A DNA stretch of 64,000 bases, from contig NZ_JPRI01000002.1 in assembly GCF_000737765.1 (NCBI RefSeq), forward strand, positions 434,001 through 498,000, written 5' to 3'. This document shows positions 26,450 to 35,017 of the stretch, piece by piece (within the stretch, counting starts at the first letter, position 1; each line of letters starts with the position of its first letter). The stretch is from Chryseobacterium vrystaatense (GTDB taxonomy: Bacteria > Bacteroidota > Bacteroidia > Flavobacteriales > Weeksellaceae). A program made the position numbers and the translations under genes. The notes below the pieces were generated by a model. It saw nothing but the letters and a program-made list of their open reading frames with translations. It made no database searches and was not told the DNA's origin.

Positions 26450-26917
26450 ATGGAGAAATTTACTTTTAAAAAGATGGATCCAGGCTCAGCTGTTCCTTAT
26501 GAACTTTTGCTGCTTGCAGATGAAACTATTGACGCTATTAATCAATACATTTTTGATTCTGACATTTATCTTTTAAATGATGGTGTTCAGGATATAGCTG
26601 TGATTGCATTGTACAAAAACGACAGCACAGAACTGGAGATTAAAAATATGGCGGTTCTTGAAGGTCTTAGAAACAAGGGAATTGGCAGCCTGCTTATAAA
26701 TAAAGCTAAAGAAATTGCCAAAGAAAGCGGCTATACAACTTTAGTTGTAGGCACCTCTGATACCGGATTTCAGCAAATTAAATTCTATGAAAAGAATGGA
26801 TTTATAAAAAAGGGAGTACGCAAAAACTTTTTTACTGAAAATTACCCACTCCCTATTTATGAAAACGGTTTACAGATGCGGGATATGGTCGTTCTTACTC
26901 ATGACCTTTCTGAATAA
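26450..26917 (+). CDS. GNAT family N-acetyltransferase
   Basis: 155 residues with motif A LRNKGIGSLLINKAKEIA and motif B FYEKNGFIKKG. It is two bases downstream of the first GNAT stop, so the two are translationally linked. Its last 48 bp overlap the 3' end of the LysR gene on the other strand; both reading frames look real in the overlap. The target amine is unknown. Confidence 0.85.
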   Translation: MEKFTFKKMDPGSAVPYELLLLADETIDAINQYIFDSDIYLLNDGVQDIAVIALYKNDSTELEIKNMAVLEGLRNKGIGSLLINKAKEIAKESGYTTLVVGTSDTGFQQIKFYEKNGFIKKGVRKNFFTENYPLPIYENGLQMRDMVVLTHDLSE

Positions 26918-27790
26918 TCCTTTGATATGATCGATTTCAGACTGGTAATTTGTCTTTTTTCTGCATCCGAAATACAGCGTATTTTCAAGTTTTTTCTCAC
27001 CTTCCCAGATCAGTTTGAGATCTCCGCTTTCTATTTCATTTTTGCAAAGGAAATCGGGAACAACGGCCAATCCGGTTCCGCCTTTCAGACAACGAATGAT
27101 TGAATTTAAATTCGGAACAATATAATTGGGACGGAAATTCGGTTTATGTCCGAAATTCATGATCCAGAACTGAAACAAATGTTCCATATCGCCTGTTGTT
27201 CCATACCATTTTTCCTGTTTCAGCCATTCTTCAATGTGCTCGGTTCCTTTTTCTTTAACTACATCTTGAAAACTTTCAATATCCACCTCCTTTCCTCCTA
27301 CCAGGATGATCTGTTCGGATGAAAATGCTTCATGTTCAATATTTGGTGAAACTCCTTTTTTGGGGGTTATAATCAGATCCAGAATTCCTTTGTCCAGCTG
27401 ATCCAGCATTTCCGGGTATTCTCCAAAACTGATGATGAGATTAAAAGGTAATGTGGAAACATACTGTTCCAAAGTTGTCTGAAATGTTTCAAAACACATG
27501 CCCACACTGATTGTAGGCGTCAGCTTTTCTGTAGACTTCTGAAAGTTTTTCTCCACATCTTCCAACCTGCCGATAGGATCAGACACAGCATTAAACAAGA
27601 CTTTGCCTCTTTCGGTAGGAATCATTTTTCTTCCGGTTCTGTCAAATAATTTATAGCCTACATACGCTTCCAGAGAACTTAAATGAAGACTTACCCCCGG
27701 TTGTGAGATAAACAGAGAATCTGCAGCACCCGTGAGTGTTCCGGTTTTATATATCGCTTTAAAAGTGCGGTACCATTCTAGATTGACCAT
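26870..27790 (-). CDS. LysR family transcriptional regulator
   Basis: 306 residues. The N-terminal winged helix-turn-helix (WYRTFKAIYKTGTLTGAADSLFISQPGVSLHLSSLE) is typical of LysR, followed by a periplasmic-binding-like effector domain. A TAATTTTG box lies at 27816-27823 on the minus strand. The mdaB-ygiN-like operon begins 1 kb away, with a phosphoesterase gene between, so LysR control of mdaB is possible but unproven. Confidence 0.9.
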   Translation of the reverse strand: MVNLEWYRTFKAIYKTGTLTGAADSLFISQPGVSLHLSSLEAYVGYKLFDRTGRKMIPTERGKVLFNAVSDPIGRLEDVEKNFQKSTEKLTPTISVGMCFETFQTTLEQYVSTLPFNLIISFGEYPEMLDQLDKGILDLIITPKKGVSPNIEHEAFSSEQIILVGGKEVDIESFQDVVKEKGTEHIEEWLKQEKWYGTTGDMEHLFQFWIMNFGHKPNFRPNYIVPNLNSIIRCLKGGTGLAVVPDFLCKNEIESGDLKLIWEGEKKLENTLYFGCRKKTNYQSEIDHIKGLFRKVMSKNDHIPHL

Positions 27791-27897
27791 AACTTCAATT
27801 ATTAATATTCTGATGCAAAATTACAAAATAATTATAATACTGATATTAAAATCAAATGATCCTGAGTTTTTTGACGATAAGCAGAATATAAAATGCT

Positions 27898-28650
27898 TTA
27901 GAAGATAGATGCTTTTTCATTTTTCAGAAAGGCGGCATAATAATCAGGAATTCCACTTTCCCTTATACCACGGACAGTTTCTTGAAGTGGATAAGCAATC
28001 TGAATAATTTCAGGTATCATTTGTTCTTCATCCATAGTCAGGACCAGATAGGAAGCCAATCGGTTTTCTTCTTTCGAACGGCCAACAGAACCACAGTTGA
28101 CAGCCCATTTCTTATTCTCAAATGACTTTTTAAATGACAAATGGGTGTGCCCCATCACGACGATATCAGATTGGGAATCTTCGAGCATTTCGACAAAAAC
28201 CTCATCGTTTTCAGATTCATACAGATAAGTATCGTTACTTGACATACTTGAATGCACAAGCTGAATAGTCCAATGCTTCTTCCCTATTTTATAGTTTAAT
28301 TTTAAATGGAAAGGAAGCTCTGAAAGAAATTTTTTATTCCCGGCTGTAATTTGATTTCTGGAATGATCAATCGCAATGAATCTTGCCTCCGTTTCTTCTT
28401 TCGAATGCTTGGCCAAAGGGATCACGGGAATATCAAAAGCAATTCTTTCGTCATGATTTCCCATCAGACACGGAATGTTCAGATTCTTTATCTTTTCAGT
28501 GACTTCATTTCCCCATGGAGCAAAATCAACCAGATCTCCCAAACAGAACTTTTGCTGAATTCCTCTTTTCTCTATATCCTCAAGTACTGTATTCAGTGCT
28601 GGAAGATTTCCATGCACATCGCTAAAAACCGCAATCTGTATCATATCCAT
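27898..28650 (-). CDS. metallophosphoesterase, YfcE/ApaH-like
   Basis: About 250 residues from the ATG at 28648-28650; the alternative ATG at 28644 removes two residues. An upstream ATG at 28713 adds a hydrophobic tail not seen in this family. Metal-binding motifs are VFSDVHGNLPAL (DxH), LGDLVDFAPWG (GDxxD), LMGNHDE (GNHE) and VMGHTHLSF plus VNCGSVG near the end. This is the calcineurin-like phosphodiesterase fold; the substrate cannot be read. Confidence 0.85.
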   Translation of the reverse strand: MDMIQIAVFSDVHGNLPALNTVLEDIEKRGIQQKFCLGDLVDFAPWGNEVTEKIKNLNIPCLMGNHDERIAFDIPVIPLAKHSKEETEARFIAIDHSRNQITAGNKKFLSELPFHLKLNYKIGKKHWTIQLVHSSMSSNDTYLYESENDEVFVEMLEDSQSDIVVMGHTHLSFKKSFENKKWAVNCGSVGRSKEENRLASYLVLTMDEEQMIPEIIQIAYPLQETVRGIRESGIPDYYAAFLKNEKASIF

Positions 28651-28798
28651 TGAATTAATCAGAACAAATTTACAGGAGAAATTACACAACAAGATTAACA
28701 TTCTGTATGACATTTCACATGAATGACAAAATTTAAACTATCATTATTATAATAGTTAGTTATGATTTATGCTATTTTTATTATACAACACCCCGAAC

Positions 28799-28806
28799 TA
28801 ACTTTG
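28799..28806 (+). promoter_or_regulatory. -7 box of mdaB operon
   Basis: TAACTTTG matches TAnnTTTG and lies 27 bp before the mdaB start. A good -33 is missing, which suits an activated promoter. Confidence 0.55.
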
Positions 28807-28833
28807 CATCATAAAATTTAAACAATCATCAAA

Positions 28834-29448
28834 ATGAAAAAAGTATTGATCATCAACGGAGGACAAAATTTTGGACATTCCGGAGGAAAATATAATGATA
28901 CTATTGCAGAAAACACCTTAGAGGTCCTTAAAAAATTCAACAATATAGAAGTAAAGACTACCCAGGTGTCGCAAGGCTTCGATAAAGATGAAGAGGTAAA
29001 GAAATTTGTTTGGGCAGATCTTATAATTTACCACACCCCAATCTGGTGGTTCCAGCTTCCCAACGGTCTAAAAAAATACATTGACGAAGTTTTCACCGCA
29101 GGGCATGCTAAAGGAATTTATATGAGTGACGGAAGAACAGCAGAAAATCCGCAGATCAATTACGGAACAGGAGGCATGCTGGGCGGAAGAAAGTATATGG
29201 TGACCACCAGCTGGAATGCTCCTGAAACCGCCTTTACCCTTCCTGGAGAATTCTTCAATGAAACAAGTGTTGATAATGGACCATTATTTGGTTTCCATAG
29301 AATGAATGCCTTTGTTTCTTTGGAAAAGATGGAAAGTTTTCACTTCCATGATGTAGAGAAAAATGCCAATATAGAGCGCGATATGAAACGTTACAGAGAG
29401 CACCTTGAACATGTTTTTGCACAGGAATTAAAACCACAGTTAGTCTAA
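28834..29448 (+). CDS. mdaB: NAD(P)H:quinone oxidoreductase MdaB
   Basis: 204 residues of the flavodoxin-like quinone reductase family. The start KKVLIINGGQNFGHSGGKYNDTI and the middle YHTPIWWFQLPNGLKKYIDEVF are close to E. coli MdaB. It reduces quinones by two electrons with FAD, avoiding semiquinone radicals. Its TAA overlaps by one base the ATG of a YgiN-like gene, the same pairing as E. coli mdaB-ygiN. Confidence 0.87.
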   Translation: MKKVLIINGGQNFGHSGGKYNDTIAENTLEVLKKFNNIEVKTTQVSQGFDKDEEVKKFVWADLIIYHTPIWWFQLPNGLKKYIDEVFTAGHAKGIYMSDGRTAENPQINYGTGGMLGGRKYMVTTSWNAPETAFTLPGEFFNETSVDNGPLFGFHRMNAFVSLEKMESFHFHDVEKNANIERDMKRYREHLEHVFAQELKPQLV

Positions 29449-29735
29449 TGAAAATTTATCTTACAGCAGTTATCAAATCGAAGGAAGAACATCAAGCAGA
29501 AGTTTTGGAGGTTCTTCAGAATATGGTGAAAGAAACCAGAAAGGAGGACGCATGCGAACTCTACCATCTTCATCAGGGAATCGAAGACAAAAATCAGTTT
29601 ATTTTCTACGAAATATGGAAAAGCGAAGAAGGGCTGGCACAACACAACCAGCAACCTTACATTCAGGCTTTTGGAGCGATCGCAGAAGAAAAATTACAGG
29701 AAAAACCACAAATCTACACGACCCATATTATTTAA
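29448..29735 (+). CDS. YgiN-like quinol monooxygenase (ABM domain)
   Basis: 95 residues with an antibiotic biosynthesis monooxygenase (ABM) ferredoxin-like fold: IYLTAVIKSKEEHQAEVLEVL, CELYHLHQGIEDKNQFIFYEIW and the His pair near LAQHNQQPYIQAF. In E. coli YgiN oxidises the quinol made by MdaB. The TAATG overlap with mdaB implies translational coupling and a shared quinone redox role. Other ABM proteins act on polyketides, which the context does not suggest. Confidence 0.8.
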   Translation: MKIYLTAVIKSKEEHQAEVLEVLQNMVKETRKEDACELYHLHQGIEDKNQFIFYEIWKSEEGLAQHNQQPYIQAFGAIAEEKLQEKPQIYTTHII

Positions 29736-29736
29736 T

Positions 29737-30489
29737 ATGAAAAAATTAGCATTTTTATTTATAACCCTATTGACCATAGGATATATTCAAGCACAACACC
29801 AAAAATCTAATCGTATGAAAAAGAAAATTTTATTCGTCGTGACCAGTCATGACAAAAAAGGAAGTACCGGTGAAGATACCGGCTATTATCTTGGAGAAGT
29901 ATCTCACCCCTGGGAGGTTCTTCACAAGGCAGGATATGAAATTGATTTTGTAAGCCCCAAAGGAGGAACTCCCCCCGTTGATGGATTTGATCTAAAAGAT
30001 CCCGTTAATAAAGAGTTTTGGGAAAACAAGGAATATAAAAATAAGATTGACCATTCTTTTGAGCCTTCCCAAGTGAATCCAGATCTTTACAGCGCGATCT
30101 TCTACGCAGGAGGACACGGAGCTATGTGGGATTTTGCTGATCATACAGAGTTAGCAGATATTGCTTCAAAAGTATATGAAAACGGAGGTATCGTTGCAGC
30201 AGTATGTCATGGTCCGGCTGGTCTTGTGAATATTAAGCTGAACAACGGTAAATACTTGGTAGACGGCAAAAAAATCAATGCTTTTACCAATGAAGAAGAG
30301 GCTGAAGTAAAACTAACAAACGTGGTTCCTTTCCTTCTGGAAAACAAACTGAAAGAAAGAGGAGCAAAATTTGAAAAATCAGGACTTTGGCAAAATCATG
30401 TGGTAACCGACCAAAGAGTGATCACAGGACAGAATCCTCAGTCTGCAAAAAGTGTAGGTGAGGCGATCTTAAAAGAACTTAACAAATAA
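29737..30489 (+). CDS. secreted DJ-1/PfpI family protein
   Basis: 250 residues from the ATG at 29737, which yields a signal peptide (LAFLFITLLTIGYIQAQ). A frame extension to 29671 has no signal and is rejected. The nucleophile elbow is AAVCHGPAGLVN, with the acidic partner near FVSPKGGTPPVD. It is close to the Hsp31/YhbO branch of chaperones and glyoxalase III/deglycase enzymes. Export to the periplasm is unusual for the family. Two bases separate it from the YgiN-like gene. Confidence 0.82.
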   Translation: MKKLAFLFITLLTIGYIQAQHQKSNRMKKKILFVVTSHDKKGSTGEDTGYYLGEVSHPWEVLHKAGYEIDFVSPKGGTPPVDGFDLKDPVNKEFWENKEYKNKIDHSFEPSQVNPDLYSAIFYAGGHGAMWDFADHTELADIASKVYENGGIVAAVCHGPAGLVNIKLNNGKYLVDGKKINAFTNEEEAEVKLTNVVPFLLENKLKERGAKFEKSGLWQNHVVTDQRVITGQNPQSAKSVGEAILKELNK

Positions 30490-30617
30490 TCAGATCTTTT
30501 TAAACACAAAAGGCTCAAAATTTTTAACAGTGAAGTTTAATGCTTTGCCCATAAAAAGATCACATAAGTTTTAAGAAAATCTTCAGGTTTCCCGATAACA
30601 ATTATTGAACCGATGAG

Positions 30618-30681
30618 AATTCCCCTCCCTTGGAGGGGTGGCGAAAATTCGAAGAATTTTTGACGGGGTGGTTCGGGGTTG
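30618..30681 (+). repeat. two-hairpin intergenic repeat, copy B
   Basis: Stem 1 CCCCTCC-CTT-GGAGGGG, then TGGCG, then stem 2 AAAATTC-GAA-GAATTTT, then GACGGGG. It is the partner of copy A at 25880, in the opposite direction. Just upstream, near 30498-30525, AAACACAAAAGGCTCAAAA resembles the inverted repeat ends at 48273 and 48741. Confidence 0.75.
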
Positions 30682-30736
30682 TTAAAGACAAAAGCCATTT
30701 GTGGTTAAAAATATTAAATAAACATTCAAGACAAAA

Positions 30737-31720
30737 ATGGAATACAGAAAATTAGGAAATACGGAACTGGAACTCTCTGCAATTACTCACGGAGCATTCG
30801 CTATCGGAGGAAATATGTGGGGAGGAAATGAAAAACAGGATTCCATCAATTCAATTCACGCATCTCTGGATCACGGTGTAACTTCCATTGATACGGCTCC
30901 TTTCTATGGTTTCGGACTCAGTGAAGAAATGATTGGAGAAGCCATCAAAGGAAAAGACCGTTCAAAGATTCAGTTATTAACCAAATTTGGTTTGGTATGG
31001 GACGGAAGCAACAATGGAAAGGGCGAATTTTTCTTCGATGCTGAAGATGAAGGTAAAACGCTTCCCGTTTATAAATATGCTTCAAAAGCCAATGTAATCA
31101 AGGAAGTGGAAGAAAGTCTGAAAAGACTGGGAACAGACTATATCGACCTTTTACAGCTTCACTGGCCGGACGGGACAACGCCTGTCTGCGAAACAATGGA
31201 GGCTATGGAGCTTATGATACAGCAAGGCAAGGTTCGTGCGGCAGGAGTCAGCAATTATACTGTTCCACAGATGCAGGAAGGTAACAGAACGCTTCACTTA
31301 GCCAGCAACCAGGTTTCTTACAGCATGCTGAACCGTTCTATTGAAAGCGACCTTGTTCCCTACTCTTTAGAGCATAATTCAGGAATTATCGTTTACAGTC
31401 CAATGGAAAGAGGTCTTTTGACCGGAAAATATTTCAAACAGGATCAATTAAAAGAAAACGACCACAGAAACGGGTATTTCTCACAGTTTGATCTCCCTAA
31501 AATAAAAACCTTCTTAGAAAAGATAGAACCGCTTGCTCAGGAAAAAGGGGCTTCCCTTTCACAACTGGTACTAAGATGGACTACATTACAGCCAGCGATC
31601 ACTGTAGTTTTGGCCGGAGCCAGAAATGCACAGCAGGCTATTGAAAATGCCAGAGCAATGGCTATTGAATTTTCTCAGGATGAATTGAATTTCATCAATA
31701 CAGCGCTAAGCGAAATTTAA
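30737..31720 (+). CDS. aldo/keto reductase, AKR general-stress type
   Basis: 327 residues. Catalytic residues are in SIDTAPFYGFG (Asp, Tyr), LLTKFGLVW (Lys) and LQLHWPDGT (His). It is close to the AKR11/YqkF-IolS group, often NADPH-dependent and stress linked. It follows the DJ-1 gene after a 247-bp gap containing repeats and may have its own promoter. The cyclase-family gene starts 79 bp later. Confidence 0.88.
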   Translation: MEYRKLGNTELELSAITHGAFAIGGNMWGGNEKQDSINSIHASLDHGVTSIDTAPFYGFGLSEEMIGEAIKGKDRSKIQLLTKFGLVWDGSNNGKGEFFFDAEDEGKTLPVYKYASKANVIKEVEESLKRLGTDYIDLLQLHWPDGTTPVCETMEAMELMIQQGKVRAAGVSNYTVPQMQEGNRTLHLASNQVSYSMLNRSIESDLVPYSLEHNSGIIVYSPMERGLLTGKYFKQDQLKENDHRNGYFSQFDLPKIKTFLEKIEPLAQEKGASLSQLVLRWTTLQPAITVVLAGARNAQQAIENARAMAIEFSQDELNFINTALSEI

Positions 31721-31798
31721 TCTTGTATGATCAGTAAACTTTCTCTACCGGGACTGTTTACTGATTTTCTCTCTTTTAACATCCACACATTACAAAAA

Positions 31799-32770
31799 AT
31801 GAAAAAAAATCTGATCAAAATGTTCGGGTTGGTTATCTTATTGACCTATACCAGCATCCCTATAAAAGCTCAGAACCTGAGTATCAATCCTAGAGATCAA
31901 TCATGGTATCCTTCTGTTTATGGAGCCAAAGATGAAATAGGAGCTGCTAATCTCCTAACGGCAGAAGTGGTAAAACAGGCGATAGGATTGGTGAAACAAG
32001 GCAAAACGCTTTCTTTGGCTGTTCCTATTGATAAAAATCTGCCGGCTTTCAGACACAGAAGCTTTAATCTGTATAATATCCAGCCGGGAGAACAGGGAGG
32101 AAAAAGCATCGGTCCCAATAAATTCACATTCAATGATGAGCTTGTCAATGGATGGACAGGGGTAGGAACTCAGCTTAACGGCATTGGACATATCGGAATT
32201 GACAATATCTACTACAACGGAAATAAAGCAGTTGACTTTGTAACAGTAGAAGGTGTCAGAAAATTAGGAATTGAAAAGGTTCCTCCATTCGTCACCCGCG
32301 GTGTGGTTTTAGATATGACCGCTTATTACGGGAAAGCTATAGTTCCGGGAGGTACGGAATTCACAGTTGCAGATATTGAGGCTGTTTTAAAGAAGCAGGA
32401 TATCACGCTGAGAAAAGGAGACATTCTTCTGTTCAATACCGGCTGGCTGGAGCTGATCGGTAAAGACAATCAGAAATTTTTAGAGACAGAACCGGGTATT
32501 GGTATGGAAGCAGCGCAATGGCTTGCTGAGCAGGGAATTGTTGCTTTCGGTGGAGATACATGGGCTTCAGAAGTTTATCCTAATCCAAAGTCCAAAGAAG
32601 AATTTCCAGTCAATCAGTTTATGCTGACGAAAAAAGGAATTTATAATCTGGAACTGATCGACAGCCGTCCATTGGTGAAAGATAAAATATGGGAGTTTTT
32701 ACTGGTTCTGGGGCAGCCTTTATACGTAGGATCTACTCAGGTGAATGTCAATCCGGTTGCTATCTATTAA
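31799..32770 (+). CDS. secreted cyclase family (PF04199-type) metal-dependent hydrolase
   Basis: 323 residues from the ATG at 31799, giving a signal peptide (FGLVILLTYTSIPIKAQ). The fold matches kynurenine formamidase-like cyclases. The usual HxGTHxDxPxH metal motif appears in the subgroup form GTQLNGIGHIGID, with Asn where related proteins have Asp. The downstream ITLRKGDILLFNTGW and GVVLDMTAYY are typical. Substrate unknown. Co-directional with two redox genes and a secreted PPC protein. Confidence 0.8.
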   Translation: MKKNLIKMFGLVILLTYTSIPIKAQNLSINPRDQSWYPSVYGAKDEIGAANLLTAEVVKQAIGLVKQGKTLSLAVPIDKNLPAFRHRSFNLYNIQPGEQGGKSIGPNKFTFNDELVNGWTGVGTQLNGIGHIGIDNIYYNGNKAVDFVTVEGVRKLGIEKVPPFVTRGVVLDMTAYYGKAIVPGGTEFTVADIEAVLKKQDITLRKGDILLFNTGWLELIGKDNQKFLETEPGIGMEAAQWLAEQGIVAFGGDTWASEVYPNPKSKEEFPVNQFMLTKKGIYNLELIDSRPLVKDKIWEFLLVLGQPLYVGSTQVNVNPVAIY

Positions 32771-32831
32771 TCTCCCTTACGGGTTGGTAATTAATACGTA
32801 ATTTGATCATGCCTAATCTAAAGTAAATCTT

Positions 32832-33356
32832 ATGAAATCTCTTTTAGTTAAAATCTTTGTTGTGTTACTGATCAATATTGCAGGTTCAAAAATAATGGCA
32901 CAGCAGCGTTCTTCCTCAAAAGCACCAAAATATACTCATACAAAAACCGGATATCTCATGGTATTGAGAGAGGGTGATGATGTGATTGGTGAACTTGAAA
33001 AATTAGCAAAAGCAGAAAAGGTTCCTTTTGCCAGTTTTACAGGAATTGGCTTTGCCGGAGAAGTTACTTTTGGATTTTATGATTTTAATGCAAAAAAATT
33101 TAATCCCAAAACATTTAATAAAGTAGAAATGGGAAGTCTGACGGGCTCTATTGCATGGAATGAAAAAGGACCTTCCCTTCATATTCATGGTGTGGCAACC
33201 GATGATCAATTCAATGCGTATGGCGGGCATATTCTGTCCCTGCACGTAGGAACGGGCTCAATGGAAGTCTATATCACAACGAATGATAACAAGCTGGAAA
33301 GAAAAATCGAACAGCCCCTGAATGCGAATGTGTTGCAGCTTGAACATCAGCACTAA
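32832..33356 (+). CDS. secreted PPC/DUF296 domain protein
   Basis: 174 residues. A signal peptide (KIFVVLLINIAGSKIMAQ) is followed by a PPC domain: GYLMVLREGDDVIGELEKL, ASFTGIGFAGEVTFGFYD, and the His-rich LHIHGVATDDQFNAYGGHIL. PPC domains occur in plant AT-hook proteins and in bacterial proteins of unknown function, and some bind Zn through this His cluster. Export makes DNA binding unlikely. It ends the redox gene run and shares a two-way terminator with the next gene. Confidence 0.82.
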   Translation: MKSLLVKIFVVLLINIAGSKIMAQQRSSSKAPKYTHTKTGYLMVLREGDDVIGELEKLAKAEKVPFASFTGIGFAGEVTFGFYDFNAKKFNPKTFNKVEMGSLTGSIAWNEKGPSLHIHGVATDDQFNAYGGHILSLHVGTGSMEVYITTNDNKLERKIEQPLNANVLQLEHQH

Positions 33357-33379
33357 AAATTATTCTCTGTTTTAACAGC

Positions 33380-33413
33380 AAAAGAGCTCTTCACTGTTTG
33401 AAGAGCTCTTTTT
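33380..33413. terminator. two-way terminator
   Basis: Arms AAAAGAGCTCTTCA and TGAAGAGCTCTTTT around CTGTT, with a T run on the plus strand, between convergent genes. Confidence 0.88.
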
Positions 33414-33436
33414 GTACATAACTTTAAAACGGAAAA

Positions 33437-33880
33437 CTATTTTGCAATAGGTAAATGAGTACTTACGGCAATTCTATTCCACGCATTAATCGTTACAATA
33501 GCCATGATGATCTGCGCCATCTGTGCATCATCAAAATACTGTTTAGCCTTTTGGAAAGTTTCCTCTGAAAGACCGTTATGGCTGATGAGGGTAATTTCTT
33601 CTGTCATTGCCAAAAGTACCTGCTCTTCTTCTGTGAACAAATCCTTTGCTTCTCTCCATCCATCAAGAATGAAAATCCTCTGTGTTGTTTCTCCATACTT
33701 AATAGCATCTTTCGTATGCATATCAAGACAGAAAGCACATTTGTTGATCTGTGAAGCTCTGATCTTAATTAATTCTTTTTGAATGTGGTTTAATGAAATC
33801 GTCTGAAGGTATCCTTCCAATCCCATCATTGCTTTGTAAGCAGCTGAATCTACTGTGGCAATATTTAATCTTGCGCTCAT
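33437..33880 (-). CDS. carboxymuconolactone decarboxylase family (AhpD-like)
   Basis: 147 residues with the AhpD redox motif CAFCLDMHTKDA, i.e. CxxC followed by His. This subfamily acts as thiol-dependent peroxidase or peroxide-linked reductase. Four bases separate it from the DoxX gene upstream, so they are co-transcribed, probably with the Crp/Fnr regulator gene. Confidence 0.88.
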   Translation of the reverse strand: MSARLNIATVDSAAYKAMMGLEGYLQTISLNHIQKELIKIRASQINKCAFCLDMHTKDAIKYGETTQRIFILDGWREAKDLFTEEEQVLLAMTEEITLISHNGLSEETFQKAKQYFDDAQMAQIIMAIVTINAWNRIAVSTHLPIAK

Positions 33881-33884
33881 AATA

Positions 33885-34316
33885 TTATAATTTGTTGGTT
33901 AAATGATCTATACTAAAAAAATACTTCGGCTGAACGGCCAGTAAAAATGCACCTGCGCTTCCTACCCAGACAGAATAATCCAGGGGAGCCTTAATGCCTA
34001 ATGCCATGGTCATGGACAAAGCAAAGACCAGCAGAAGCAATCCCGCTCCGTAAGCTCCAATTCTGGTTTTCCAACCAATAAGAAGCATCACTGGAAAAAG
34101 TATTTCAAAAAAAGTTGCGGTATAAGCAGAAAACACACTTAATCCTTCAGGAAGAAAAAAAGTCAGTTTTCGGGTGTAAGTTTCAAAGTTCTCCCAGTTG
34201 CCCCAGGCAGCATTTTTACCCCATAAACCCAATCTGTCTGCTACTGCTGAAAGCATAGTCACAGAAATGGCAAGTCTTAGAAATAACTGTGGAAACTGAA
34301 CGTTTTTATCTGTCAT
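33885..34316 (-). CDS. DoxX family membrane protein
   Basis: 143 residues from ATG 34314-34316; an ATG at 34337 would add seven residues. Four membrane helices, starting LFLRLAISVTMLSAV and then LMLIGWKTRIGAYGAGLLLLVFAL, fit DoxX. DoxX proteins are linked to respiratory or thiol-stress complexes. Here it pairs with an AhpD-like gene downstream. Confidence 0.8.
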   Translation of the reverse strand: MTDKNVQFPQLFLRLAISVTMLSAVADRLGLWGKNAAWGNWENFETYTRKLTFFLPEGLSVFSAYTATFFEILFPVMLLIGWKTRIGAYGAGLLLLVFALSMTMALGIKAPLDYSVWVGSAGAFLLAVQPKYFFSIDHLTNKL

Positions 34317-34379
34317 GATATTGGCTTTTAATAACATGACAAATCTCCGACTTATATTTCGTAAAAATCTTAAACTGGT

Positions 34380-34952
34380 TTAAGAACGTAATTTCGCCCT
34401 TATTTCGCTCAGATATTCAGGAGTAAGATTTAAGAAAGAAGCTATTAAATACTGAGGAATTCTTTGGATAAACCAGGGATATAAAGTACTGAAATGTACG
34501 TACAGCTCTTCCCGGGACATTTCATAAAGGTAGCGGATTCTTCTTTCCGAAGCGGCATATGCCCTTTGGTAAATCATCCTGAAATATCTTTCCATGACAG
34601 GATGTTTCTTCAGCAAAAGCTCCTGTTGCTGAAGATCAATAACCAAAACTGTAGAACGCTCTACCGCCTGAATACAAAAATCAGATTTGACCTGTCTTTC
34701 ATATGCAAAAGTATCTGTGATCCACCAGTTTTCTATGGCAAACTCTGTTGTCTGCTCTGCTCCTTTCTCATTCACAAAAAACTTTCTCAGACAGCCTACA
34801 GAAACAAAATACATTGATCTGCAGATCTCTCCACTAAGCATCAGGCTCTGCTTTTTCTTCACTTCTATTTCCTGGAAAAAAGAAACTATAGAAGCATATT
34901 CTTCATCAGTAATGGTAACAAATTTATTTAAATGCGCTTTGAAAGTATCCAT
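34380..34952 (-). CDS. Crp/Fnr family transcriptional regulator
   Basis: 190 residues. A cNMP-binding-like domain (about 1-120, with YFVSVGCLRKFFVNEKGAE) is followed by a C-terminal helix-turn-helix (IPQYLIASFLNLTPEYLSEIRAKL). No FeS cysteines are present, and the usual cAMP contact residues are not clear, so the ligand is unknown. It lies 64 bp before the DoxX-AhpD pair and is divergent from DUF1304. Confidence 0.85.
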   Translation of the reverse strand: MDTFKAHLNKFVTITDEEYASIVSFFQEIEVKKKQSLMLSGEICRSMYFVSVGCLRKFFVNEKGAEQTTEFAIENWWITDTFAYERQVKSDFCIQAVERSTVLVIDLQQQELLLKKHPVMERYFRMIYQRAYAASERRIRYLYEMSREELYVHFSTLYPWFIQRIPQYLIASFLNLTPEYLSEIRAKLRS

Positions 34953-34969
34953 CTTTGCAATTGAGTAAC

Positions 34970-35000
34970 CAAACTTAACTTTATTTTTTTAGTTTTACAA
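34970..35000 (-). promoter_or_regulatory. promoter of the Crp/Fnr-DoxX-AhpD operon
   Basis: On the minus strand TTG (34998-35000) and TAAGTTTG (34970-34977) are 20 bp apart. The start codon is 18 bp downstream. Confidence 0.6.
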
Positions 35001-35017
35001 TTACAAAATAGTAAATC

